DNA of 64,000 nt from Sutterella faecalis. GTDB taxonomy: Bacteria; Pseudomonadota; Gammaproteobacteria; Burkholderiales; Burkholderiaceae_F. This document shows, piece by piece, positions 40,581 through 50,700 of this stretch. A model generated the notes under the pieces. The model was not told the origin of the DNA, did not search any database, and worked only from the letters and a program-made list of their open reading frames with translations. Location: contig NZ_CP040882.1 in the NCBI RefSeq assembly GCF_006337085.1, positions 992,001 through 1,056,000 of the forward strand. The letters run 5' to 3'. The translations under genes and the position numbers were made by a program. Position 1 is the stretch's first letter; the number at the start of each line of letters is the position of its first letter.

Positions 40581-42546
40581 CACGATTCTCCTTTCGGGCG
40601 TCCGTACCAGCGGAATCGTCCAGCGCTTCAATCACCGCTTCGGCGCAGATGCCTTCGCGGGGGAGCTGATAAAAGCGCAGCACCCCGCCGTGGCGGTCGG
40701 CAATCCCCCGGCAGATGGAGAGCCCGATTCCTAAGCCTTCCTGCTTCACGGAGTCGCCGTATCCGGTGAGCCGCGCAAAGCCTTCTTCGGAAAGTCTGGG
40801 CCCGTTGTCGGTCACATGGAGCACGAAGTTCTTTTCTTCTCTCGCGAGCGATACGCTCACGAATCCGTCCGGGCGCACGCTTGCCGCATGAGCGGCATTG
40901 CGGATTAAGTTGAGGACGAGTAGCTCAAGTTCAAGGGGATCGCCCAGAACCATTGCCGCCCGGTCGTCAGCGGGATCCGCGGCAAGGTAGCCGCCGGGTG
41001 CCGTCATGATCGGAACGCGCCTCGCGTCGTGACGCTCAACAATCAGAATTGCTCGGCGAATGACTGCCGTCCAGTCGCAGGGCTTCAGGGGTTCCGTGCT
41101 CTGTCTTGCGTAGCCGCGCACGCGGTTGACGATGGCCGTAATGCGGCCCGTTTCCTCCGCCATGGCGGAGAGCGCCTCTTCGGCGAGCGCCTTGTCGCCG
41201 GGCCCTGCGTTCCTTCTCGCATTCCAGATTTTGAGGCCCCCGATGTAGTTCGAAAGGGACGACAAGGGCTGCTTCAGTTCATGCGCAAACATGGAGCTCA
41301 TCTGGGAAAGGAGCCCCACGCGCTCGATTGCGGAGAGCCGCTCGCGCGAGACTCTCGCCTCTTCTTCCATGCGGTTCTTTTCCGCGAGCGCCGCCTCAAG
41401 ATCGCGCGTTCTGACGCGTACGAGGTAGCGGGAGCGCACCGCATGAAATGCAACAAAGAGGAAGACCGCAAGCACCATCAGAAGAAGTTCGCTGTGGCGC
41501 TTTGCAAAGCCGAGAATCGTCTGCTCGTCGAGATATGCATAGGGACCGTAATGGAGCGCCTGCATGAGGCTTCGCACCTGCGACAAATCCACGCGCGTGC
41601 CCCAGCGCCAGCCTTCCTGGTCGGGCATGCTGAAGGCAACTGCGGCCACGCGTCTCACCGCCCCGCTCTCGGCTGCGGGGAGATAACCCACCGTCCAGTC
41701 GGGGAGCACGGGCGTGCTCGAGCGGCAGGAACCGGGCGTTCCGGCAAGAACGGCTGCCGGCCGGAAGGCATCCTTGTCGATGAAGCCGGTTTCCACGAGG
41801 GTCTCAAAAGTGCATAGGGACACAAGCCCCGCATCCGCGCCGCCCGTCGCCACGGCGTTGAAGACTTCCGGAACATCATGAGGACGCCAGACGGCAGAAG
41901 AGAAATACCCTTTGGGCTCGATCCCTTCAGAAACGAGGCGGCCCGCAAGCCACTGCCAGGGGCCGAAGGAAAGGCTGCTCTCCACCGCGATTCTTCCCCC
42001 CCTGAGGCTCGCAAGGCTCCCCAATTCCTTTCTTCTCGCATCAACGATGAGGAGTCCCCCCGCGGCCTGGGCTGCGGCGTCGCCGCCCAAGGACCGTTCC
42101 CTGACGGCAAGCGGAATGGCGCCGGAATCGTCAATGAGCGAAACCATGGAACCCGCCGTGGAAATGACGAAGGGAATGCGCTCGGCCTTCACGGTCTGCG
42201 CAAAGCCGTGCGAGGGGATTCTTCTCACAATCACGCGGCGGTCGGGAAACGCAATGCGGAGCGCTTCGGCGAGGGGCAGCACGATTCTTAAGTACGCCTC
42301 GTTCTTTCCGGTTTCCTCAAAGGCAAAGACGAAGTCTCCCGGACGCGCTTCCTCCTGAAGGTTCTCACGGTCACCCACGTCATCAGACGCCAGGTCCCGA
42401 TACTGCATGCTCCTCACGTCGGCAAGATCAAAGGACGCCCCGGAAAGGGCGTCGGTCGGCGCGGGCTCAGCTGGAAGGGGCGCCGAAAAAACGCCCCCAA
42501 GCGCAAGAGCGAAGAGAAGAGTCAATCGGGGAAAAAAAGGTTTCAT
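40567..42546 (-). CDS. TtrS-like sensor histidine kinase with periplasmic PhnD-type binding domain
   Basis: The 659-residue kinase has a signal peptide (1-26), a periplasmic binding domain of the phosphonate-binding type (about 70-335, AYLRIVLPLAEALRIAFPDRRVIV...ADAGLVSLCTFETLVETG), a membrane span (about 351-370), a coiled linker and a kinase core with H422 (MFAHELKQPLSSL), N box (NLIRNAAHAA) and G box (GLGIGLSI). It resembles the kinase at 9695 in plan but is divergent in sequence, so it should sense a different ligand. It is the first gene of the operon with regulator, reductase and HAD hydrolase. Confidence 0.86.
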   Translation of the reverse strand: MKPFFPRLTLLFALALGGVFSAPLPAEPAPTDALSGASFDLADVRSMQYRDLASDDVGDRENLQEEARPGDFVFAFEETGKNEAYLRIVLPLAEALRIAFPDRRVIVRRIPSHGFAQTVKAERIPFVISTAGSMVSLIDDSGAIPLAVRERSLGGDAAAQAAGGLLIVDARRKELGSLASLRGGRIAVESSLSFGPWQWLAGRLVSEGIEPKGYFSSAVWRPHDVPEVFNAVATGGADAGLVSLCTFETLVETGFIDKDAFRPAAVLAGTPGSCRSSTPVLPDWTVGYLPAAESGAVRRVAAVAFSMPDQEGWRWGTRVDLSQVRSLMQALHYGPYAYLDEQTILGFAKRHSELLLMVLAVFLFVAFHAVRSRYLVRVRTRDLEAALAEKNRMEEEARVSRERLSAIERVGLLSQMSSMFAHELKQPLSSLSNYIGGLKIWNARRNAGPGDKALAEEALSAMAEETGRITAIVNRVRGYARQSTEPLKPCDWTAVIRRAILIVERHDARRVPIMTAPGGYLAADPADDRAAMVLGDPLELELLVLNLIRNAAHAASVRPDGFVSVSLAREEKNFVLHVTDNGPRLSEEGFARLTGYGDSVKQEGLGIGLSICRGIADRHGGVLRFYQLPREGICAEAVIEALDDSAGTDARKENRDDGH

Positions 42547-42660
42547 TGCGCAGAATGGAAGGACAGCGTGCGCCGGAATGCGTTAAGAGCTCCGCAGAAA
42601 AAGCTTAGCAGAGTTGTCCGACGGGAAAAGCGCCGCGAGGAGCGCGCTTCACGCTTCGCT

Positions 42661-43179
42661 TCACCGCCTCTCTTCGGGAAAAAGCGCGTCCGTGTAGCCG
42701 AAATTCGTCCAGTCGGTGACGCGCATGGGATAGAGAATCCCTTCGAGATGATCGAACTCATGCTGCACGACGCGGGCATGAAAGCCCTCTGCCTCGCGCT
42801 CTATCCGCTCGCCCTCGAGCGAATAGCCCGCATAGCGAATGCGCTTTGCGCGCGTCACCATGCCCTTGAGTCCGGGAAGCGAAAGGCAGCCTTCCCAGCC
42901 GTCCTCAGTTTCGTCGCCCAGAAACTCAATCGTCGGATTGATGAGCACCGTTCTCGGCACCCCTGCGTTTCTGCCTCCGGATCCCTCCTCGAGCCCGAAG
43001 CAGATCACCCGTTCGCTTACGCCGATCTGCGGCGCCGCGATGCCGATGCCGCCGTCCGCAGCCATGGTGTCCCAGAGGTCGGCAACGAGCGCCCGGAGCC
43101 GGGGACTCCCGAAGTCCCTCACGGAAAGGGCGTGCTCGAGGAGCCTCGGATCTCCCATATGCAGAACGTCTCTCACCAT
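42661..43179 (-). CDS. def: Peptide deformylase
   Basis: The 172-residue protein has the three deformylase motifs: GGIGIAAPQIG (about 43-53), EGCLSLPG (C98) and HEFDH (H140, E141, H144), which bind the metal and act in catalysis. It removes the formyl group from new proteins. The start at 43179 (MVRDVLHMGDPRL) has GAGGAG 9 bases upstream. No fmt gene is adjacent; it follows the mtnP-like gene by 33 bases. Confidence 0.95.
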   Translation of the reverse strand: MVRDVLHMGDPRLLEHALSVRDFGSPRLRALVADLWDTMAADGGIGIAAPQIGVSERVICFGLEEGSGGRNAGVPRTVLINPTIEFLGDETEDGWEGCLSLPGLKGMVTRAKRIRYAGYSLEGERIEREAEGFHARVVQHEFDHLEGILYPMRVTDWTNFGYTDALFPEERR

Positions 43180-43212
43180 TTCCCAGGCTCCTCTGCCGAC
43201 CCTTTTCCTCAA

Positions 43213-43962
43213 TTATTCGGAAGCGTTCGCGCGAAGCGCTTCGCGCACCACATCCACCGCGGCGCGCACGCCCCGGTCGACGATTTCCTTCAGCGACTCG
43301 AATTCAATCTTGCGGTGAGATTCCCTCAGGCCCGCAGCCGAATTCACTGATACGCAAAGCGCCCCGTAGGGAAGATCAATTTCCCGGGCAAGCGCGCACT
43401 CGGGGTAGAGCGTCATGCCGATCACATTGGCGCCGTCCCTTTGGAATCTGCGCACTTCGGCAGCGCTCTCAAGCCTCGGCCCCTGAGTCGTCGCGTAGAC
43501 CCCTCCTTCGACAACCCCGTGTCCGCTTCTGCGCGCAGCGCGAATGAGCGCCTGCGAGAGGCCCTGATCAAAGGGGTACGTGAAGTCGATGTGCTTCACG
43601 CCGGCCTCCGGCGAATCAAAATACGTGTGTTCGCGCCCCCAGGTGTAGTCAAGGATCTGGTCGGGCACCATCAGCGTGCCCGCTGAAAGCGCTTCCCCGA
43701 TGCCGCCCACGGTGCCGACGGCAATGATGCCTTCGGCGCCCGCGGCCTTCAGCGCCCAAATGTTGGCGCGGTAGGGAATCACATGGGGCGCAAACTCATG
43801 CTTCACGCCGTGCCGGCGCAGAAAAATGAGCGGCACGCCGCCGAGCTTGCCGATGATGAGCGGTGCGGCGGGCTTTCCCCACGGGGTATCAACCTCAATT
43901 TCCTCGGCATCCGTGATGATGCCTTCTTCTTCAAATCCGGTTCCGCCGATGAGCGCAAGCAT
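43213..43962 (-). CDS. S-methyl-5'-thioinosine/thioadenosine phosphorylase
   Basis: The 249-residue purine phosphorylase has the family motifs GGTGFEEE (phosphate-binding region, about 6-13), FLRRHG near 48, AVGTVGGIG, YATTQGPRLES and VIGMTLYPECALAREIDLPYG. It splits methylthioinosine or methylthioadenosine with phosphate in the methionine salvage route. Betaproteobacterial members are often thioinosine-specific; I cannot confirm this from the motifs. It lies between ligA (15 bases upstream) and def. Confidence 0.88.
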   Translation of the reverse strand: MLALIGGTGFEEEGIITDAEEIEVDTPWGKPAAPLIIGKLGGVPLIFLRRHGVKHEFAPHVIPYRANIWALKAAGAEGIIAVGTVGGIGEALSAGTLMVPDQILDYTWGREHTYFDSPEAGVKHIDFTYPFDQGLSQALIRAARRSGHGVVEGGVYATTQGPRLESAAEVRRFQRDGANVIGMTLYPECALAREIDLPYGALCVSVNSAAGLRESHRKIEFESLKEIVDRGVRAAVDVVREALRANASE

Positions 43963-43977
43963 TCTTTTCCATCTCCA

Positions 43978-46185
43978 TTAAAGGGGTGTGCCGGCGAGGA
44001 GCTTTTTGAGCTCCTCTTCGCCGATGACGCGGATGCCGAGTTCCTCGGCCTTGGCAAGTTTGCTCCCGGCTTCCGTACCCGCCACCACGTAGTCCGTGCG
44101 GCGGCTGACCGATCCCGAGACGCGCGCGCCCTGGGCCGTGAGAAGGTCCTTCGCTTCATCGCGCGTGAGGGTCGGGAGCGTTCCCGTCAGAACAAAAGTC
44201 TTTCCGGCAACAAGGCTTTCCGCGGAGCGCTTCTCCACTGCCGGCCAGTGAACGCCCGCATGAATGAGCGCCTCAATGACGGTCCGGTTGTGAGGTTCCC
44301 GGAAGAACGCGTGAATGCTTTCCGCAATCACTTCACCCACATCCGGGACAGTAAGCAGCGCATCAACCTCGGCGCCTTCAAGTGCATCGAGCGTTCCGAA
44401 ATGGTTGGCGAGAGCAAGCGCCGTGGCTTCGCCCACATGGCGGCAGCCGAGGGCGTAAATGAAGCGGGCGAGCGTCGTCGATTTGGCCTTCTCAATGCTT
44501 GCAAGAAGGTTCTCAGCCGCCTTCGGCCCCATGCGCTTAACGGGCTTTGGTGTTCCGACCGTTGCCTGAATGGGTGCCGTCAGGTCTTCGGCTTTAAGCG
44601 AAAAGATGTCGGCAGGCGTTTCAACGAGCTTTTCGTCGACGAGCATCTCAACGATCTTTTCGCCCAACCCGTCGATTCCCATCGCGCGGCGGGAGGCGAA
44701 GTGCACGATCGAGAGCTTCATCTGCGCCGGACAGAAGAGACCGCCGGTGCAGCGCATGTCCTTTTCTTCTTCGTCCCGAATGACGGCGCTCCCGCAGACG
44801 GGGCAGACCTGGGGCATGCGGAAGGGCACTGCGTCCTTGGGACGACGCTCCTTCACGACGCGAAGAATTTCCGGAATCACGTCGCCCGCCCGGCGAACCA
44901 CCACGGTGTCCCCGACGCGAAGGTCGAGCTCCTCGGTAACGTGATCTTCGTTATGGAGCGTCGCGTTCGAGACCGTCACGCCGCCGACATAAACGGGGGC
45001 CAGGCGCGCAACGGGCGTCAGGCGCCCCGTGCGGCCGACCTGAACGTCGATCCCGAGAACCTGCGTGAGGGCTTCCTCCGGCGGGTACTTGTGCGCGCAG
45101 GCCCAGCGGGGCTCGCGCGCGATGAAGCCGAGCTCGGCCTCGAGCTCAAGGCTGTTGACCTTATAGACAACGCCGTCGATTTCAAAAGGAAGGTCGCCTC
45201 GCATCCGGAGGACATCCTCGTGAAATTGCGCAAGCGCCTCTGCACCATGGACGACGCGGCGCATTTTGGCGACCGGGAACCCGAGCGACTCGAAGCGGTC
45301 GAGCACCGCGCTCTGCGTATCTGCGAAATGTTCAGAACATTCGCCGAGCGAATAGGCATAAAAATGAAGCGTCCGCCTGGCGGTAATGCTGCTGTCGAGC
45401 TGCCGGAGCGACCCGGCAGCGGCGTTTCTCGGATTGGCGAAGAGCTTTTCGCCTTCCGATTCCTGGCGGGCGTTGAGCGCCTCGAAGTCCTTCTTATGCA
45501 TGATGCATTCGCCGCGGACTTCAAGCACCTGAGGATATTTCCCGGAGAGCTTCAGAGGAATCGAGCGGATCGTGCGGACGTTTTCCGTCACGTCCTCGCC
45601 CACGGAGCCGTCGCCGCGGGTGGCTGCCGAAACGAAGACGCCAGATTCGTAGCGCAGAGAGAGCGCCAGTCCATCGAACTTCAGTTCGCAGTCGTATTCA
45701 ACGGGAGGATCGGATTCCGTGAGACCCAGATCATGACGAACGCGTTCGTCAAAGGCTTTCGCGCCTTCGCTTGAAAAGTCCGTTTCCGTATGAATCGAGA
45801 GCATCGGAATCTTGTGGGAAACCTTGCGGAAGCCCTCACGCACGGCGCCGCCCACGCGAAGAGTCGGAGACGTGGGACTCTTCAGCTTCGGAAAGCGCGC
45901 TTCAAGGGCTTCGAGCTCATTCCAGGCGCGGTCGTACTCCGCATCCGGCACGCTCGGCGCATCGAGCACGTAGTACTCGTAGCTCCAGCGCTCAATCTCC
46001 GCCTCGAGCTCCGCCATGCGTTCGCGCGCTTTTTCGGGTGGCACTGCGGCAGCCGCCGCCTTCGCGCCGAAGGGGTCGGAATCGGCAGGAAGCGGTTCAG
46101 CAGGGGCGGACTTTTTTTGGACCGCAGGGGTCTTCGTCGGCGCCGAAAGAGGCGCCGCTTCGGTCTCGTCAAAAAGAGAAGTCAT
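43978..46185 (-). CDS. ligA: NAD-dependent DNA ligase
   Basis: The 735-residue ligase has the adenylation motif ELKFDG with K169, an OB-fold region, a four-cysteine zinc finger (CPVCG...CTGGLFCPAQ), helix-hairpin-helix repeats and a C-terminal BRCT domain (about 655-735, GKTFVLTGTLPTLTRDEAKDLL). An N-terminal extension of about 50 residues, rich in alanine and proline, precedes the Ia domain, which is unusual. It seals nicks during replication and repair. It follows zipA after a terminator, and mtnP and def follow. Confidence 0.97.
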   Translation of the reverse strand: MTSLFDETEAAPLSAPTKTPAVQKKSAPAEPLPADSDPFGAKAAAAAVPPEKARERMAELEAEIERWSYEYYVLDAPSVPDAEYDRAWNELEALEARFPKLKSPTSPTLRVGGAVREGFRKVSHKIPMLSIHTETDFSSEGAKAFDERVRHDLGLTESDPPVEYDCELKFDGLALSLRYESGVFVSAATRGDGSVGEDVTENVRTIRSIPLKLSGKYPQVLEVRGECIMHKKDFEALNARQESEGEKLFANPRNAAAGSLRQLDSSITARRTLHFYAYSLGECSEHFADTQSAVLDRFESLGFPVAKMRRVVHGAEALAQFHEDVLRMRGDLPFEIDGVVYKVNSLELEAELGFIAREPRWACAHKYPPEEALTQVLGIDVQVGRTGRLTPVARLAPVYVGGVTVSNATLHNEDHVTEELDLRVGDTVVVRRAGDVIPEILRVVKERRPKDAVPFRMPQVCPVCGSAVIRDEEEKDMRCTGGLFCPAQMKLSIVHFASRRAMGIDGLGEKIVEMLVDEKLVETPADIFSLKAEDLTAPIQATVGTPKPVKRMGPKAAENLLASIEKAKSTTLARFIYALGCRHVGEATALALANHFGTLDALEGAEVDALLTVPDVGEVIAESIHAFFREPHNRTVIEALIHAGVHWPAVEKRSAESLVAGKTFVLTGTLPTLTRDEAKDLLTAQGARVSGSVSRRTDYVVAGTEAGSKLAKAEELGIRVIGEEELKKLLAGTPL

Positions 46186-46202
46186 GGCAACAGAAAAATA
46201 TT

Positions 46203-46241
46203 AAAAAAGAGCGCCCGGGGATGCATTCCGCCGGACGCTCT
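46203..46241 (-). terminator. Terminator between zipA and ligA
   Basis: AGAGCGCCCGG (46208-46218) and CCGGACGCTCT (46231-46241) form a long stem with one mismatch. On the minus strand it is followed by TTTTTTAATATTTTTC. It lies 15 bases past the zipA stop and just before the ligA start. Confidence 0.8.
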
Positions 46242-46255
46242 GCTTGGATCTTCAC

Positions 46256-47470
46256 TCAGCGGGAGAAAAGAAGCCGCGCGCGGTTGGATCCGGGCTCCAC
46301 GCCGTTTTCCGTCATGAGCCTGCCGTGCGCCTCGGCCTGTTCGGCAATCAGCATGGCGCCGCCCGCATCGACCGGGTGTTTGGAGCAGTCGCTCCAGCGG
46401 CTCTTCAGTTCTGCAGCGAGATGATTCGCGAGCGCAAAGTAGCGCTTCAAATCACCGCGGGCGAGGTTTCCGAGCGGAAGATCGTAGGTGAGAACCAGCG
46501 TATCCGTCCCTTCGGGACCAAAGGCGAGCGATATCACCGGATCGCGCTCTGACGGATCAAAGCGAAGCTCCCAGCAGCCGCTCGACGACTCGAAGCCTGC
46601 CTTCTGGGCCGCCTTTGAAACGGCTTCGAGATCAAAGGGATGTTCCGGATCAACGGGAGCAATCACGACTTCAATCTTGCGGTCGAAATAATTGATGAAG
46701 TTCTTGAGGGTTGCCGAGCGAAGCACCGCCTGGCCGGGCTCAAGTTCGCGGCGAATCACGACGTTGTTCTGCGCCGCCGACTGCTCGAGCACCTGATAAA
46801 AGCGCGACGCGCCCACTTCATCGAGCTTCGCGGCGCGGTTGGCGAGCACCATGGAGGCCACAACGTGACGCGCCGGGAAATGAAGTTCCTCGGCTTCGTA
46901 GTAAAGGCCGTCCTTCGACGACTGGGCGAAGACGCGCACCAGAAGCGGAAGATTGAGGCGCGCGAGCTCGAGCTTCAGGCTCTTGACGCCGCCCAACGCA
47001 AACTGCATGCCGTCAACAGGGGCGATGTCGAGAATCCATTCGATGGCGGAATCAACCGGCGGCACCGCACGGCTTCTGGGATCCGCTGGCACCTCCGTTT
47101 TTTCAGTCTTCGCCTCCTCGGCCTTTGCTTCCTCTGCCTCCTCGCGCTCCAGTTCGGCATAGATCGGAGGTTCTTCCGTCGGCGTCGGAATCTCGTTCTC
47201 ATCAAGGAGCCGCCCCAGAGTGGGATCCGCCTTGATGGTGCTGCTGAGCTCGCCATCGGCAGCCTGACGCGCGCGTTCCGTCGCCTGAGCGATGAGATCC
47301 GGCTCCACCCGCGGTTCTGTACCCGCAAGTGCGTCGGCAGTCTTCACGGAGCGAAGCTTGCCCCCGGATTCCCGGGCGCGCTTTTCCTCGCGCTTGGATC
47401 GCAAGAAAATCAGGCCGACCAGGATGCCGGCAATAAAAATGATGGGTATCAGGATCTCAAGCGATTGCAT
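46256..47470 (-). CDS. zipA: Cell division protein ZipA
   Basis: The 404-residue protein starts with a membrane span (about 5-24, EILIPIIFIAGILVGLIFL), continues with a basic segment and an acidic, proline- and glutamate-rich linker (about 70-140), and ends in the ZipA FtsZ-binding domain (about 265-395), a beta-rich fold. ZipA anchors FtsZ at the membrane during division. Its place between smc and ligA is the usual one. The family is poorly conserved, so confidence rests partly on position. Confidence 0.86.
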   Translation of the reverse strand: MQSLEILIPIIFIAGILVGLIFLRSKREEKRARESGGKLRSVKTADALAGTEPRVEPDLIAQATERARQAADGELSSTIKADPTLGRLLDENEIPTPTEEPPIYAELEREEAEEAKAEEAKTEKTEVPADPRSRAVPPVDSAIEWILDIAPVDGMQFALGGVKSLKLELARLNLPLLVRVFAQSSKDGLYYEAEELHFPARHVVASMVLANRAAKLDEVGASRFYQVLEQSAAQNNVVIRRELEPGQAVLRSATLKNFINYFDRKIEVVIAPVDPEHPFDLEAVSKAAQKAGFESSSGCWELRFDPSERDPVISLAFGPEGTDTLVLTYDLPLGNLARGDLKRYFALANHLAAELKSRWSDCSKHPVDAGGAMLIAEQAEAHGRLMTENGVEPGSNRARLLFSR

Positions 47471-47704
47471 GACGTGAGTCCGAGGGAAGAGGACGAATAA
47501 GCCGCCCGGTTGGTGAAAGCGGCGCTTGGCTGATCATTCTACCTACCGAAGAGGTATGCGAGCGGAGAAAAATTGTTCCTTATCTTGAGGAAAAAGTCCT
47601 GCAAACTTCCCGGGCTTCTCATGCGCATCTCACAGTTTGATTGGTGAGTGCGAATGCCGGAAATTTCGTCATTCGGCCCGGGATGCGGCACCAGGACCGC
47701 ATCC

Positions 47705-50700
47705 TCAGCCGGAGGTTTTCCTTGCTGCCGCATCCGCCTTTGCAATTTCAACGGCTTCATTCACGTCGACGCTCACAATGCGGCTCACGCCCGGCTCCTT
47801 CATCGTCACGCCGATCAAAACGGAAGCGTGCTCCATCGTGACGCGATGATGCGTGATGACGAGGAACTGCGTCGCCTCGGAGAGCCCGATGCAGAGCCTC
47901 GCGAGGCGCCCCTGATTGGCTTCGTCCAGCGGCCCGTCCACTTCGTCGAGAAGGCAGAATGGCGCGGGGTTGAGTCTGAACATCGCAAAAATGAGCGCAA
48001 TCGCAGTAAGCGTATGCTCTCCGGTCGAAAGCTGACTGAGCGTGGGATTGCGCTTTCCCGGAGGATGCGCCGACATCTCCACGCCTGCCGTCAGGATTTC
48101 GTCGCCCACAATTTTGAGAGAGGCGTCACCGCCGCCGAAGAGCAGCCTGAAGGTTTCGTCGAACCCGGCATTGACCTTCTCAAAGGTCTCCCTCATGCGC
48201 GCACGCGTTTCCATGTCGATGCGGCGAATTGCGTTTTCAAGGGTCTCTACTGCCTTCGCAAGATCATCCATCTGGGCGGCAGCGAGCTTCCACGCGTTTT
48301 CCGCAGCCTCGAGGTGCGCGAGCGCTGCATGGTTGACGGGACCCAAAGCCGCAATTTCGTTCATGAGACGCGAGACTTCATTTCTGACGGCCGTAACCTT
48401 CATGCCGCGCTCAATCGCAATGACGCGAAGTTTTTCAGCCTCAACGCCGAGTTCATCAAGGCGTGAAGAGAGCTGACCGAGAAGCGTCGCCTTTTGTTCG
48501 GCCGTTCCGCGAAGGACGCCGACTTTTTCCGTAAGGGGAAGAATCTCGGCATTGAGGGTCTTCATGAGCCGCAGATTTTCTTCCGTGCGGCGCTTGGCCT
48601 CCTGAAGCCGACCCTGCGCGTCGCCTGCAGCCTTTTCAAATTCAGCGCTTTTTTCGAGAAGTTCTGCCGCGCCTTTTTCGAGAACATTCTGATCGTCCTC
48701 GACGAGGCTTTTCCTCGCCTCTGCGAGACGCGCCTTCTCTCTCTCGATGTCGCTCAGAATTTCGCTTCCGCGACGCTCGGCCGTTTTCAAGGCTTCCTGC
48801 GCCTGGCTGATTTCGAGCTTCTTCATGGCGGCGCGATGGATGTTTTCCGTTTCCTCGCGTCGAATCTCAATCAGCCGGTCCTGAGTACGCCCGTGCCGGG
48901 CTGCGGCTTCGCCCGCCGCCCGCTCGGCGCTGTCGAGCTTTTCCGCAGCCTCTTCGGCCAATGCGAGGGCCGTTTCGGAGCGTGCCGAAACCTCCTCGTA
49001 CTCTGCTTCAAGCTCCTCGCGGGAGCGCTTGAGATCTGCTTCCCGCCTTTGAGCGGCTTCAAGCTCCGCACGGGCATCGCGCGCTTCGAGCGTGAGCTTC
49101 GCGAGGCGCCGCTCCGCTTCCGACTTCTTTACCTGGAGCGATTCGGCTTCACGGCGGGCGCGTGCTTCCGCGTCGGAAGCCTTCTGACGCTCGTCGTCGG
49201 CCTCCGCCACCTCGAGTTCAAACTCATCGATCCGAGCCTTCAATTCCCGGATCTCTCGACCGCGCGACAAGAGCGCCAGCCGCGGATCCTCCGCCGCCCA
49301 GAAGGTCACCGTGGCATTCGTCACGATGTCGCCTGCGGGCGTCACGAAAAAGTGCCCTGCCGGAATCTTCTCGCGCTCGCGAAGCGCTGAGGCCAGATCG
49401 GGCGCAAGCGCGGCACCCGAACACCAGGCATCGATTGCGGCGCGCGCTGCCGGATTTGACGCTTCAATTTTCGACTTGAGAAGCTCTACGGGCCTCCCGC
49501 CCAGCTCCCAGCCGCCGGTCTTCTCTGCACCTCCCGAAGACGAGGGAGCGGCAAAGGAAAGACGCGCAGGAGGACGGCGATGCGCGAAGTCGGCGGCCGA
49601 TCGCAGATCCCTCAGCAGAAACGCCCGGGTTCTGTGTTCGAGCACGGCTTCGAGCGCCGTAATGAGGTTGTCGGGCACTTCAATCGCGTCCGCGAGCTCC
49701 GGAAGTCCGTCGATGCCGGCATTTTTGAGCCATTCCGTCAGCGCATCCGCATTCAAAGCCTCATTCTGAATTTCTTCGAGCGTCTGAAGCTTCGCGGTCC
49801 GGGACTTCAATTCCGACAAGCGTGAAAAATAGAATTCGCTTCGCTCTGCGGCGCGTTCCCGGGAAAGTTCCGCGCGTTCGAGCGCTTCCTCGAGCATGGC
49901 GGCGAGCTCTTCGGATTCCTCCTGAAGCCCGCTCAATTCGTCGGTAAGCGCCTCAAGGCGTTCGGGATTCGGACGGGAGACATTCTTTTCCTCTTCGCCC
50001 AAGCGCTTCAGACGGGCTTCCAGTTCCCGCACGCGTTCCTTTTCCCGCGAGAGTTCCAGCTCCTTCAGCCGTTCCTCCGTACGGGCGTCGGCAAGCACCC
50101 GGCCGGCGGCTTCCGAAGCCTCCCTCGCCGCGCGTTCGGCCTCTTCCGCTCGATCGAGCTCCTCCTGCCTCGCTTCGTTCATGGCTTCGAACTCAGCGAG
50201 GTCCTCCCCGAGCATTTCAATCCTGCCCGCACGCTCCTCGTTTTCGCGCTGAAGGTTTTCAAGCGCCTCTTCTTTGAGTGCGATCTGCTTCTCTGCTTCC
50301 TCGCGATCGTGCTCGGCCTTTCGGCGGCGCTCAACGAGGCGGCTCATCTCGCCCTCCAGCCGCGCAAGCTCCTTTTCAGCATTCTGGAAATCGTTTGATA
50401 TCCGCTGATATTCGGCATCCGCCCGACGTTCGTCAGCCGTCAGCGTTTCCTGAGCGCCTTCGCACTCTTCGATCGCCCGACGCTTCATTGCAATGTCGTT
50501 TTCCGTGCGGACGATATCCGCTTTCGCAGCATCGGCCTCATTGCGCGCCGCTTCGCACTGGAGGAAATACCAGAGGGCTTCGGATTCCGTCTTCTTTTTG
50601 TCGAGCTCAATCCAGCGGGCGGCGGTTGCCGCTTCGCCTCTCAGGCGCTCGATTTCCTCGGAGCGCATGGTCTGAAGATCTCCAGCACGCTCGAGGTTTT

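Noticed and set aside
43783..45774. Plus-strand frame of 663 codons opposite ligA
   Set aside because: Antisense to the NAD-dependent ligase with all motifs present.
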